From assembly GCA_017408685.1 (NCBI GenBank), contig JAFQUE010000018.1, forward strand, positions 36,909 to 100,908: a stretch of DNA of 64,000 bases, given 5' to 3'. This DNA is from Bacteroidaceae bacterium. GTDB lineage: Bacteria > Bacteroidota > Bacteroidia > Bacteroidales > Bacteroidaceae. The position numbers and the translations under genes are program-made. Positions 55,064-63,411 of the stretch are shown here, one piece after another; the stretch's first letter is position 1, and every line of letters begins with the position of its first letter. The notes under the pieces were generated by a model. The model made no database searches. It was not told the origin of the DNA and saw only the letters and a list, made by a program, of their open reading frames with translations.

Positions 55064-55879
55064 ATGACCAAAATCAAAGATAATTGTGTACTTATCACAG
55101 GCGGCGCTTCAGGTATTGGCCGCATAATGGGAAGAATGGCGCTCGAGAAGGGTGCCCGAATGCTAATCATCTGGGATATAAACGAAAGCGGTATAGCGGC
55201 AACGGTAAAGGAATATGAGAAACTGGGCAAAGTAATCGGTTACAAAGTCGACGTATCGGATACAGCACAGGTAAAAGAGATGGCAAGCAACACGATAAGC
55301 GAGTGCGGAAACGTGGACATTGTAATAAATTGCGCCGGCATTGTAACAAGCAATGCCACTTTCGACAAGATGGCAACAAACGAAATAGAGCGCACCATGA
55401 ACATAAATTCCATTGCGCCGATGATAATTGCACAGCAGTTCCTTCCTCACATGATAAAGCGCGACCACGGGCACATATGCAACATCGCGTCGGCAGCCGG
55501 AATGATATCGAACCCCAAGATGTCTGTATACGCTGCAAGCAAGTGGGCTGTAATAGGTTGGAGCGACAGTGTGCGCATAGAACTCAAGCAGATGAAGAGT
55601 AAAGTACGGTTCACCACCATTGCTCCATACTTCATAAACACGGGTATGTTCGACGGCGTGAAGTCGCGTATATTCCCCATACTTAAACCCGAGCCTACTG
55701 CACAGAAGATACTTGGCAGCATAGAGAAGAACAGAAACTTCAAAGGCATTCCTTTCGGCTACCATTTCATACGTTTCTGCCAAGCATTGTTGCCTACCTC
55801 GATTTTTGATTATATCTTTGGGGAGGTCGTAGGCATTTTCCATGCAATGGACAATTTCACCGGTCGACAGAAAAAGTGA
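55064..55879 (+). CDS. Short-chain dehydrogenase/reductase (SDR)
   Basis: A 271-residue classical SDR. The nucleotide-binding GGASGIGR (about 10-17), NCAG (about 89) and the catalytic YAASK with Y156 and K160 and Ser near 142 are present. DINESG at the end of strand 2 (Asp) points to NAD preference. The C-terminal part, with FIRFCQALLPTSIFDYIFGEV, recalls membrane-linked retinol/hydroxysteroid dehydrogenases of the 17-beta-HSD11 type. First gene of a five-gene operon with an aldehyde dehydrogenase next. Confidence 0.9.
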   Translation: MTKIKDNCVLITGGASGIGRIMGRMALEKGARMLIIWDINESGIAATVKEYEKLGKVIGYKVDVSDTAQVKEMASNTISECGNVDIVINCAGIVTSNATFDKMATNEIERTMNINSIAPMIIAQQFLPHMIKRDHGHICNIASAAGMISNPKMSVYAASKWAVIGWSDSVRIELKQMKSKVRFTTIAPYFINTGMFDGVKSRIFPILKPEPTAQKILGSIEKNRNFKGIPFGYHFIRFCQALLPTSIFDYIFGEVVGIFHAMDNFTGRQKK

Positions 55880-55885
55880 ACAGCA

Positions 55886-57268
55886 ATGAGCATAGAAAAC
55901 ACATCAGCAGCCGAAATAAAGAGCATTGTGGAGGCACAGCGCCGCTATTTCGCAAGCAATGAGACACTCGGGCGCAAGTTCCGCAAGCAACAGCTAAAGA
56001 GACTGCAGAACGCGCTGCATGAGTGGGAAGAGTCACTCTGTGAAGCGCTTTGGAAGGACCTCCACAAATCGGCCGAAGAGGCCATAATGACCGAGCTCAG
56101 CATTGTGAGCGGCGAGATAAGGAGCCACCTCTCTCACCTGCGTCGCTGGATGAAAAGCCGCCGTGTGTGTACCCCGCTCAAGATGACACCATCGCGCAGC
56201 CGGGTAGTTAGCGAACCGCTCGGCAACGCGCTCATAATATCACCTTGGAATTATCCCGTTCAGTTGCTGCTGAACCCTCTTGTGGGCGCAATATCGGCAG
56301 GCTGCACAGCCATACTCAAACCATCGCCATACGTTCCCAATGTATCGCGGGTAATCGAGGAGATGATAACCTCCACATTCGACAGGCAGTACATTGCCGT
56401 TGTGCAAGGCAACCGCGATGTCAACAGCGCGCTGCTCAATGAACGTTTCGACATCATATTCTTCACAGGCAGTCCTGTGCTCGGACGTAAAGTAATGACT
56501 GCAGCAGCAAGGAACCTCACACCCGTTGTACTTGAATTGGGCGGCAAAAGTCCCTGCATAGTAGACAAGGAGGCCGACATTGAGATTGCCGCACGCCGCA
56601 TTGCCTGGGGTAAGACCCTGAATGCCGGACAAACCTGCATAGCCCCAGACTACCTGCTCATACACCGCGACCGCGAGAATGAGTTCGTCGAGGCTTTCCG
56701 CAAGGCACTCATGCACCTGCATGGCAGGGACATAAAAGCAAGCAAGCACTATGTGCGCATGGTGAGTGACAAGGCTTTTGAACGTGTGAGCGGTTACATA
56801 AAGGACGGCAACATTGCCCTCGGCGGCTGGACCGACGCCAAAGAACGCTACATTGAACCCACACTGCTCAAGGACGTGGACCCCGCCTCGCCTGTAATGC
56901 AGGAAGAGATTTTCGGTCCTGTGCTGCCGATGATACCCTTTGAGGAGCGAAGCGAAGCGCTTGAATTTGTACGCAAACGCGAGAAACCACTTGCACTCTA
57001 CTACTTCGGCAAGGTGAAGGACGGCAAGGAGTTCATACGCCTCACATCGGCAGGCGGGTCATGCATAAACGATACTATAATGCACATTGCCAATGAGAAC
57101 ATGCCATTCGGCGGAGTGGGCAACTCGGGCATGGGACACTATCACGGGAAATTGAGTTTCGAAGCATTCTCGCACAGGCGTGCAGTGGTCACGACACCCG
57201 TTTGGCTTGACCTTCCTTTCCGCTACATGCCATACAGGATGTTTGCTCTTGTAAAGAGACTGCTTTAA
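55886..57268 (+). CDS. Aldehyde dehydrogenase (class 3/fatty-aldehyde type)
   Basis: A 460-residue NAD(P)-dependent enzyme oxidising aldehydes to acids. The general base E217 is in LELGGKSPCIV and the nucleophile C251 in NAGQTCIAPDY. Length and the missing N-terminal extension match class 3/fatty aldehyde dehydrogenases, and the C-terminus (PFRYMPYRMFALVKRLL) is amphipathic, possibly membrane-attached. Six bases after the SDR: together they could turn a long-chain alcohol to aldehyde to acid. Confidence 0.93.
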   Translation: MSIENTSAAEIKSIVEAQRRYFASNETLGRKFRKQQLKRLQNALHEWEESLCEALWKDLHKSAEEAIMTELSIVSGEIRSHLSHLRRWMKSRRVCTPLKMTPSRSRVVSEPLGNALIISPWNYPVQLLLNPLVGAISAGCTAILKPSPYVPNVSRVIEEMITSTFDRQYIAVVQGNRDVNSALLNERFDIIFFTGSPVLGRKVMTAAARNLTPVVLELGGKSPCIVDKEADIEIAARRIAWGKTLNAGQTCIAPDYLLIHRDRENEFVEAFRKALMHLHGRDIKASKHYVRMVSDKAFERVSGYIKDGNIALGGWTDAKERYIEPTLLKDVDPASPVMQEEIFGPVLPMIPFEERSEALEFVRKREKPLALYYFGKVKDGKEFIRLTSAGGSCINDTIMHIANENMPFGGVGNSGMGHYHGKLSFEAFSHRRAVVTTPVWLDLPFRYMPYRMFALVKRLL

Positions 57269-57307
57269 TGACAGGATGAACTTGAAAAACACAAACAGAA
57301 TATTATT

Positions 57308-58270
57308 ATGAAAGAACACTTGTTAAGCCTTGACACGCTCAACATAAATCTGGGCTCGGGCGAAATGGTTATCGTCAACTTCATTCTTGCATTCGTCATG
57401 TTCGGCGTTGCACTGAGTATAAGGATGTCGACATTCAAGAATGTATTCAGGAAGCCCAAGTCGGTTATCTTGGGATTGGCATTGCAATGGCTGGCACTTC
57501 CGGCACTCACCTGCCTGCTCACCATTGTACTCAACCCGTTCATCACACCTATGGTGGCACTGGGTATGATACTCGTTGCTTCATGCCCGGGAGGAAACAT
57601 ATCCAATTTCCTTTCATCTCTCTCAAAGGGCAATATTGAACTTTCGGTATCGATGACAGCCATATCAACCATTTTCGCGTCGATAATAACACCGCTCAAC
57701 TTCTGGTTCTGGGGTACACACTACTGCCGTTTCGCAGCGCTGAAAAATGACATACCCACACTGGAGATTCCGTTTGCCGAGATACTCTCCCAAATTGTAC
57801 TCATACTTGGTGTACCCATTGTGCTGGGTCTTGTCTTCTCGCACAAGTTCCCCAACGTATCGAAGAAAATCATCAAGCCCACCCAGGTGCTATCAATCCT
57901 TTTCTTTATAGGAATGGTAGTCGTTTCATTGACCCAGGTACTTACAGGCCTTGAGCAACGTTGGGAAGTATATGCAGCGATACTGTGTGCATTGGTAATT
58001 GTATTAATACATAATGCTACAGCATTGTGTACAGGTTTCTTCGGCGGCAAACTTGCAAAAGCACCGGTAAAGGACTGCCGCACACTTGCCATCGAGATAG
58101 GTATACAGAATTCCGGGCTTGCACTGGCCCTGCTGTTCAACCCGGCCATATTCTCTCCCGCAATTTGGGGAAACAATGGAGGTATGGTAATAGTTGCAGC
58201 CCTCTGGGGAATATGGCACATAGTTTCAGGACTGGTAATATCATATTTCTTCCGTCGCAAAAAAGCATAA
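57308..58270 (+). CDS. BASS-family (bile acid:sodium symporter-like) transporter
   Basis: A 320-residue inner-membrane protein with about 9-10 hydrophobic segments. SCPGGNISNFLSSLSKGNIELSVSM and LAIEIGIQNSGLALAL are hallmark motifs of the family, where they form the crossed sodium-binding helices. Bacterial members move diverse organic anions, and bile acid transport must not be assumed. Its position in an operon with alcohol and aldehyde oxidation and acylation suggests an amphipathic organic acid as cargo. Confidence 0.92.
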   Translation: MKEHLLSLDTLNINLGSGEMVIVNFILAFVMFGVALSIRMSTFKNVFRKPKSVILGLALQWLALPALTCLLTIVLNPFITPMVALGMILVASCPGGNISNFLSSLSKGNIELSVSMTAISTIFASIITPLNFWFWGTHYCRFAALKNDIPTLEIPFAEILSQIVLILGVPIVLGLVFSHKFPNVSKKIIKPTQVLSILFFIGMVVVSLTQVLTGLEQRWEVYAAILCALVIVLIHNATALCTGFFGGKLAKAPVKDCRTLAIEIGIQNSGLALALLFNPAIFSPAIWGNNGGMVIVAALWGIWHIVSGLVISYFFRRKKA

Positions 58271-58302
58271 ATAATTTGTAGCATTCCAAACATTTCCGAC
58301 TC

Positions 58303-59610
58303 ATGGGCAAAAGAAGAAAACTGCAAGAGAACGATTGGCTTTACAACCTATTGAACAAATATGTTAGTTTTACCCTCAAAAGGTCGTACCGCTGTGTAAA
58401 ATATGTGGGCATTGAGCGCATACCAAAGGATTGCGCAGTGATATTGGCACCCAACCACACCGGAACACTCATGGACGCCTTGGTGATACTTGCCATGAAC
58501 AGCGACCCCAAAGTGTTCATTGCACGTGCCGACATATTCAGAAATCCCAAATTGGCGAAACTCTTCAGATTCCTCAAGATGATGCCCATCATGCGCATGC
58601 GCGACGGTATTGAGGAGGTTAAGAAAAACAACAAGACAATAGAGATTGCGGCCGATGTGCTCAAGGACAAGGTGCCATTGTGTATATTCCCCGAAGGCAC
58701 ACACCAGGCGAAGTACTCCATGCTACCGCTTTCCAAGGGTATTTTCCGCATTGCACTTCAGGCAAAGGAGCTTCTTGGCGACACACCGCTGTATATTGTT
58801 CCCATGGGAATAAGATACGGCAATTTCTACCGTTTCCGTTCATCGGTACGCGTGCAGGCGGGTAACCCCATCAACGTTGGGGAGTTCATAGAGAAGAACA
58901 GCGAAAAGACTCCCCAGGAACAGATAAACCTCATGAAGAAACTGCTCGAGGAGCGCATGAAAGAGACCATTCTCTACATTCCCAACGACGATGAGTACAA
59001 AGCCAAGAACGAGATATGCGCCGCAGTTTCAAAATTACAGTTGAAGGAACATGAGCGCGACATAACCGAACCGTTGGTGGCTGTCAACCGTGAGGCTGCA
59101 AAGCGCATTGAAACACTGAAAGAAGAAAAACCCGAGGTTGCCGGCCGGCTCCTTACCCTGGGCAAGGAAGCAGAGAGAATGCGCAGGCTAAACCATATAA
59201 GCCTGAGGTCGATTGCCAAATGGCCATCGGCTACCGGCGTAATATTCCGTCTGTTGCTCCTGCTCGCCACACTCCCCTACACGCTGGCAGCAATGCTGCT
59301 GACATTGCCCATAACTGCAACCGGTGCAATTCTCACCAAAAAGTTCAAGGACCGTGCATTCCACAACTCGGTACGCTTTGTACTACAACTTGTACTTTGG
59401 CCGTTACTCCTTATAATATATGCAGTAATACTCTTTGCCAATATGCCGCTGATGTGGGCTGTATGCATGTTGCTGCTTATTATGCCGGCACCGGCTGTTG
59501 CACAAGACACTTTCAGGGCTATGCGCATGACGGTTTCCGACCTTAGGTTGCTGTGCAACAGGTCACTCATGGCAAAATATGACAAGATACGAGAACTATT
59601 CTTCAAATAA
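58303..59610 (+). CDS. PlsC-type glycerolipid acyltransferase
   Basis: A 435-residue protein with an acyltransferase domain in the first half: the catalytic HX4D motif is NHTGTLMD (about 50), followed by FPEGTHQ (about 130). It would acylate a lysophospholipid or similar acceptor at the inner membrane. The second half is longer than in plain PlsC and ends with three to four hydrophobic segments (about 310-400), an arrangement known from bacterial long acyltransferases. Fourth gene of the SDR operon. Confidence 0.9.
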   Translation: MGKRRKLQENDWLYNLLNKYVSFTLKRSYRCVKYVGIERIPKDCAVILAPNHTGTLMDALVILAMNSDPKVFIARADIFRNPKLAKLFRFLKMMPIMRMRDGIEEVKKNNKTIEIAADVLKDKVPLCIFPEGTHQAKYSMLPLSKGIFRIALQAKELLGDTPLYIVPMGIRYGNFYRFRSSVRVQAGNPINVGEFIEKNSEKTPQEQINLMKKLLEERMKETILYIPNDDEYKAKNEICAAVSKLQLKEHERDITEPLVAVNREAAKRIETLKEEKPEVAGRLLTLGKEAERMRRLNHISLRSIAKWPSATGVIFRLLLLLATLPYTLAAMLLTLPITATGAILTKKFKDRAFHNSVRFVLQLVLWPLLLIIYAVILFANMPLMWAVCMLLLIMPAPAVAQDTFRAMRMTVSDLRLLCNRSLMAKYDKIRELFFK

Positions 59611-59618
59611 CGGATATC

Positions 59619-61043
59619 ATGAAAAGACACATTTTCACGCTAATATGCGCATTGCTGTCAACTGTTGTTCTTCAGGCACGGAACAACGGCAATGCTGCTG
59701 ACCAAGAGAACAACAAGAAAGAGATTATAAAGAAAGGTTTCAACTTCGGTCCATTGCCGGTTGTGGCATTCGACGCCGACAAGGGATTCCAACTTGGTGC
59801 CCTGCTCAACATATACGACTTCGGCGACGGCAGTCGGTACCCCAACACACGACAGAAAATATATCTCGAGGCCTCATTCTTCACCAAAGGTTCACAGTTG
59901 TTCGTAATCTCATACGACAACAGATTCCTAATCCCGGGTGTACGCTGGTCGAGCACTGCGACCCTCACCAATGACAAGGCAATGGACTTCTACGGTTTCA
60001 ACGGCTACATGTCATACTATGACCATGAGAAAGTTGCGTTAGGCAAGGACAAGGAGAACAAGGAGAACTACATCTACTCGCCCAAATACCGTTTCAACCG
60101 CCTGAACTTCAACTTCAAGACCGACTTCACCGGAAATATCTGGAACAACAAGTTCTTTTGGGAAGCAGGCTATCACATGAACTACATAACAGCCGGCTAC
60201 AAGGAGAGACAGGCTCTGAACCTTGACAAGATAAACAAGAACAAGGAAGAGTACAAGATGTACCCCGAGACCGAACCCACCATATTCGACCTCTACCGCA
60301 AATGGGGTATCATCCCCGACGACGAGGCTTGGGGCGGGTTCAGCAGTGCTGTGCGCCTTGGACTCCTGTTCGACACACGCGACAAGGAAGGGGCACCATC
60401 CCGAGGCATATGGGCCGAGACACACGTAACACTCGCGCCCAGGTTTCTTGGCACCACACACCCCTACTACCGCTATTCGGCAACATTCCGCCATTATGTA
60501 CCCATTGTAAAGAATGACGTCCTTACCTTTGCCTACCGCCTGAACTACGAGGGCACATTCGGCAAAAGCGCACCTTATTACATGCTACCATTCATAACAG
60601 CCATGGGTTCCACATATGACCGCGACGGAATGGGAGGATACCGCACCGTCAGAGGCATAATGCGCAACCGCGTGCAGGGACTCGACATGGCAACATACAA
60701 CGTCGAACTCCGTTGGCGCTTTGTAAGTTTCAGCCTGTGGAAACAGAACATCGCATTCGGTCTGAATATCTTCAGCGACGGTACCATGGTAACACGCAAC
60801 TACGACATGTCGTTCCGTGGAGCCGAAGAAGAGCGTGACGGGTATGAGAAGTACATGGCACAGGGTCTATCAAAAGACCGCCCGCACATAACGGTCGGTG
60901 CCGGCCTGCGCTTCATCATGAACCAGAACTTTATTGTAGCGTTCGAGTACGGCCTGCCGGTAAGCAAGTTCAGCAAAGACCAGGCTATAAAGAAGCAGGA
61001 CGGCAACGGCGCATTCTACATCAATACGGGATACCTTTTCTAA
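59619..61043 (+). CDS. Outer-membrane protein, Omp85/BamA-like barrel without POTRA repeats
   Basis: A 474-residue protein with signal peptide ending VLQARN. It is rich in beta strands (FEASFFTKGSQLFVISYDNRFL-type segments) and ends INTGYLF with a C-terminal aromatic. PVVAFDADKGFQLGALLNIYDFGDG and RDKEGAPSRGIWAETHVTLAPRF fit the surface-antigen/D15-type barrel of short Omp85 proteins. POTRA domains appear to be absent. Last gene of the SDR operon; it could export or import a lipid-like product. A long terminator follows. Confidence 0.82.
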   Translation: MKRHIFTLICALLSTVVLQARNNGNAADQENNKKEIIKKGFNFGPLPVVAFDADKGFQLGALLNIYDFGDGSRYPNTRQKIYLEASFFTKGSQLFVISYDNRFLIPGVRWSSTATLTNDKAMDFYGFNGYMSYYDHEKVALGKDKENKENYIYSPKYRFNRLNFNFKTDFTGNIWNNKFFWEAGYHMNYITAGYKERQALNLDKINKNKEEYKMYPETEPTIFDLYRKWGIIPDDEAWGGFSSAVRLGLLFDTRDKEGAPSRGIWAETHVTLAPRFLGTTHPYYRYSATFRHYVPIVKNDVLTFAYRLNYEGTFGKSAPYYMLPFITAMGSTYDRDGMGGYRTVRGIMRNRVQGLDMATYNVELRWRFVSFSLWKQNIAFGLNIFSDGTMVTRNYDMSFRGAEEERDGYEKYMAQGLSKDRPHITVGAGLRFIMNQNFIVAFEYGLPVSKFSKDQAIKKQDGNGAFYINTGYLF

Positions 61044-61107
61044 AGAAGGATAAGAGAGTGTTGACGAAACCGACCTCTGCAGTTTACACTAATAGACATA
61101 CAGATAT

Positions 61108-61159
61108 GAACAAAACCAAACGAAGCAGGTCCGCGGACCTGCTTCGTTTGGTTTTGTTC
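61108..61159. terminator. Bidirectional terminator, perfect 52-base dyad
   Basis: 26-base arms (61108-61133 and 61134-61159) match without error; core GCAGGTCCGCGGACCTGC with T-rich tails on each strand. It closes the SDR operon and the convergent marC gene. Confidence 0.9.
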
Positions 61160-61171
61160 GTTAGTATCTTC

Positions 61172-61786
61172 TCAACCGGCTGTTGCCGAAATCTGATTAA
61201 TAAGGTACGAGAGGTTTGAGGTAAACAGTTTCACCGAAATTGCAAGCAAAATTATTCCGAAGAACTTGCGCGTGAAGTAGATACCCCCCTTGCCCAACAA
61301 CCTTTGAAGGAATGCTGTTGCACTGAGCATTATGAATACCACTACTGCGTTGAGCAACAAGGCGAAAAGGATGTTTATTGAAGCATATTCCGCTTTAAGG
61401 GACAACAAAGTCGTGAACGAACCTGCACCGGCCAGCAACGGGAACACAAGTGGCACAATGGTCGCGTCATTCGCCGCTATCGACGAATCCTTGAAAATCT
61501 CTATGTCGAGCACCATCTCCAGCGCCATGAGGAATATAACGATTGAACCGGCCACAGCAAACGAGTTGATATCGACACCGAAAAGGTTCAATATCCAGTC
61601 GCCTAGGAAAAAGAACAGGAACATAAGGCCGAATGCAAAGAAAACAGCCTTTGTGGGGTTTATTATCTTACCCTTGTCACGGATTGAAAGGACTATAGGC
61701 ATGATACCTATGGGGTCAATCACCGCAAAGAGCACAATGAATGCGCTGAGGAACTCCACCGTGTTGAAAGCCGAAAAAAATTCCAT
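61172..61786 (-). CDS. MarC-family integral membrane protein
   Basis: A 204-residue inner-membrane protein with six hydrophobic helices. LFAVIDPIGIMPIVLSI (about 17-33) and the ATIVPLVFPLLAGAGSFTTLLSL pair are the conserved MarC/SNARE-associated half-repeats. Function is unknown; the old link to multiple antibiotic resistance is not supported. A -7 box TATTTTTG lies at 61858-61865. Confidence 0.92.
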   Translation of the reverse strand: MEFFSAFNTVEFLSAFIVLFAVIDPIGIMPIVLSIRDKGKIINPTKAVFFAFGLMFLFFFLGDWILNLFGVDINSFAVAGSIVIFLMALEMVLDIEIFKDSSIAANDATIVPLVFPLLAGAGSFTTLLSLKAEYASINILFALLLNAVVVFIMLSATAFLQRLLGKGGIYFTRKFFGIILLAISVKLFTSNLSYLINQISATAG

Positions 61787-61857
61787 AAATATCTTATTTA
61801 TCTAAATATGTAACAATCATCACACCATTATATATATGCTACAACATATAATTGATG

Positions 61858-61865
61858 CAAAAATA
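61858..61865 (-). promoter_or_regulatory. -7 box for marC
   Basis: Reverse strand TATTTTTG, exact match, giving a leader of about 68 bases. Confidence 0.4.
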
Positions 61866-61931
61866 TAAATAATCGCAGAATATCAATGAAACCCACCAAT
61901 CTTTTTCAGGTTTGGCAGCAACTGTGAGCGC

Positions 61932-63230
61932 TTACCTCATGAGCATATGATTAAGTTCGCCATCCCAGACAAAACACCTCCAAATTTCGTTGGCCTCCAG
62001 TGCCTCGCGCAGTTCAACACTCTTCTCATCACCCTCGGCAATAAGCCACTCTACAAGTTTCATCACACATTTTCTAAGAGATTCTATACGATGTTTATCA
62101 TCGGGATTGTTGGACGTCTGAGAAAACGACACTTGAAAGACCTCTTCTTTAAGAAGTTCCCACAGGTTCCGGTAACCGAAACACAATTTCAGTCTTGATT
62201 TGCTCAAATCGGTTGTAAAACGCTGATTATAGGGGGACTCATCAATACGGAACTTCTCGCCGCACCACGTAAAAGAAATAGACTCTTTGCTTGTTTCAAG
62301 AATCTCAAGTGCCTCCGTTCCATCAAAATCCACAACAGTGCACGGCTTGATTTCATCACCTATAAAAAGATTATAGCTATACTCTACACCGTTGGCATCC
62401 ACTTTGCAGATGATGAATACCTGTGTCACCTTCTTGGGGTCCCGACGCGAGGTCTTTTCGGCACATTCTATTCCGTAGGCTGCAATTTTGGCTGCAAGCT
62501 TATTCCCGCCTTGGGCCAAACTGTCCATTATTCCTTTCAGTTCGGGCATGAGAGTGAAAACGTCATCGGTCTTGTTCTGCTCGAGCAATGCAGCAAGATT
62601 ATAGACTCCATCTTCTTTGTGTGGAGCAAAGCAACCCGAATCTATGCCTTGACGCATGATGGATACAAAGGTATCGGTATCGGTAATAGTCAACGAAGAC
62701 CAATTGTTGCACGATTTCAATAATGCGTATGAGGGATAGAGCCCCACATTACCTTTTTCTATGGCATGCCACAGCAACTGAAGAGCCATATCTCTCTCAT
62801 CCATCGCATACCGGCTTAATGAAGAGCACCGCCCCCTGACATCATCGTAAAAATACTCCACAGCATCAAGGACATTATCCAAATTGAGATAGTCATATCT
62901 CATAGACACCTCTTCACGACTCAAGTATGGGTTATCGATACCCAGGGTCTCGGTTTCGAGCATTTCTCCCTTAGGCAGTGAATACTCCCTTTTATGCCAG
63001 CGCAAGAGAAGATTATCTTCAGAATCCAAGCCAAGTATTTCGGTTTTGCCACAATCGTAATAATTCTCTGAAACAATTGGAAAACTTGCTTTTTCGGGGA
63101 TAATTATGAGCTGAGCTCTTTTAGAACCGCCCGCGACAGACATGTCCATGGTCCTATGAATGTAATTGAGCACCAAGGCTCTGCATGGCGCATGATATGA
63201 TTCGTCGGTATAAATACAGTAATCAGACAT
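61932..63230 (-). CDS. Protein of unknown function
   Basis: A 432-residue cytoplasmic protein starting MSDYCIYTDESYHAPCRALV, no signal or membrane segment. The middle (about 145-260) is helical and looks like degenerate Sel1/TPR-type repeats (MALQLLWHAIEKGNVGLYPSYALLKS); the last third is mixed. I do not recognise the family. ATG 63230 is preferred over GTG 63254, which is inside the promoter box. It is single and divergent from rpsA. Confidence 0.75.
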   Translation of the reverse strand: MSDYCIYTDESYHAPCRALVLNYIHRTMDMSVAGGSKRAQLIIIPEKASFPIVSENYYDCGKTEILGLDSEDNLLLRWHKREYSLPKGEMLETETLGIDNPYLSREEVSMRYDYLNLDNVLDAVEYFYDDVRGRCSSLSRYAMDERDMALQLLWHAIEKGNVGLYPSYALLKSCNNWSSLTITDTDTFVSIMRQGIDSGCFAPHKEDGVYNLAALLEQNKTDDVFTLMPELKGIMDSLAQGGNKLAAKIAAYGIECAEKTSRRDPKKVTQVFIICKVDANGVEYSYNLFIGDEIKPCTVVDFDGTEALEILETSKESISFTWCGEKFRIDESPYNQRFTTDLSKSRLKLCFGYRNLWELLKEEVFQVSFSQTSNNPDDKHRIESLRKCVMKLVEWLIAEGDEKSVELREALEANEIWRCFVWDGELNHMLMR

Positions 63231-63253
63231 AAAGACAAAGTATAGTTTCAGCA

Positions 63254-63261
63254 CAAATTTA
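63254..63261 (-). promoter_or_regulatory. -7 box for the unknown gene at 61932-63230
   Basis: Reverse strand TAAATTTG, exact match, about 24 bases before ATG 63230. Confidence 0.5.
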
Positions 63262-63353
63262 ATATTTATATGCGAAAGCGGTAATGTTGAGCAAAAAAAA
63301 TATTTTTTAGAAAAAAATCATTGTCACAACACCGTTATTTGGCAAAAAAGTTA

Positions 63354-63361
63354 TACCTTTG
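63354..63361 (+). promoter_or_regulatory. -7 box for rpsA
   Basis: TACCTTTG, exact match, 51 bases before the ATG at 63412. AT-rich leader (TTAACTTTAAAAAAATT) as usual for strongly expressed Bacteroidetes genes. Confidence 0.55.
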
Positions 63362-63411
63362 CGCCCGAATTCTATCAACATAATGTCTAACTCATTAACT
63401 TTAAAAAAATT

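Noticed and set aside
57308-58270. Calling the BASS protein a bile acid importer
   Set aside because: The family carries many organic anions in bacteria; nothing in the sequence fixes bile acid as cargo.
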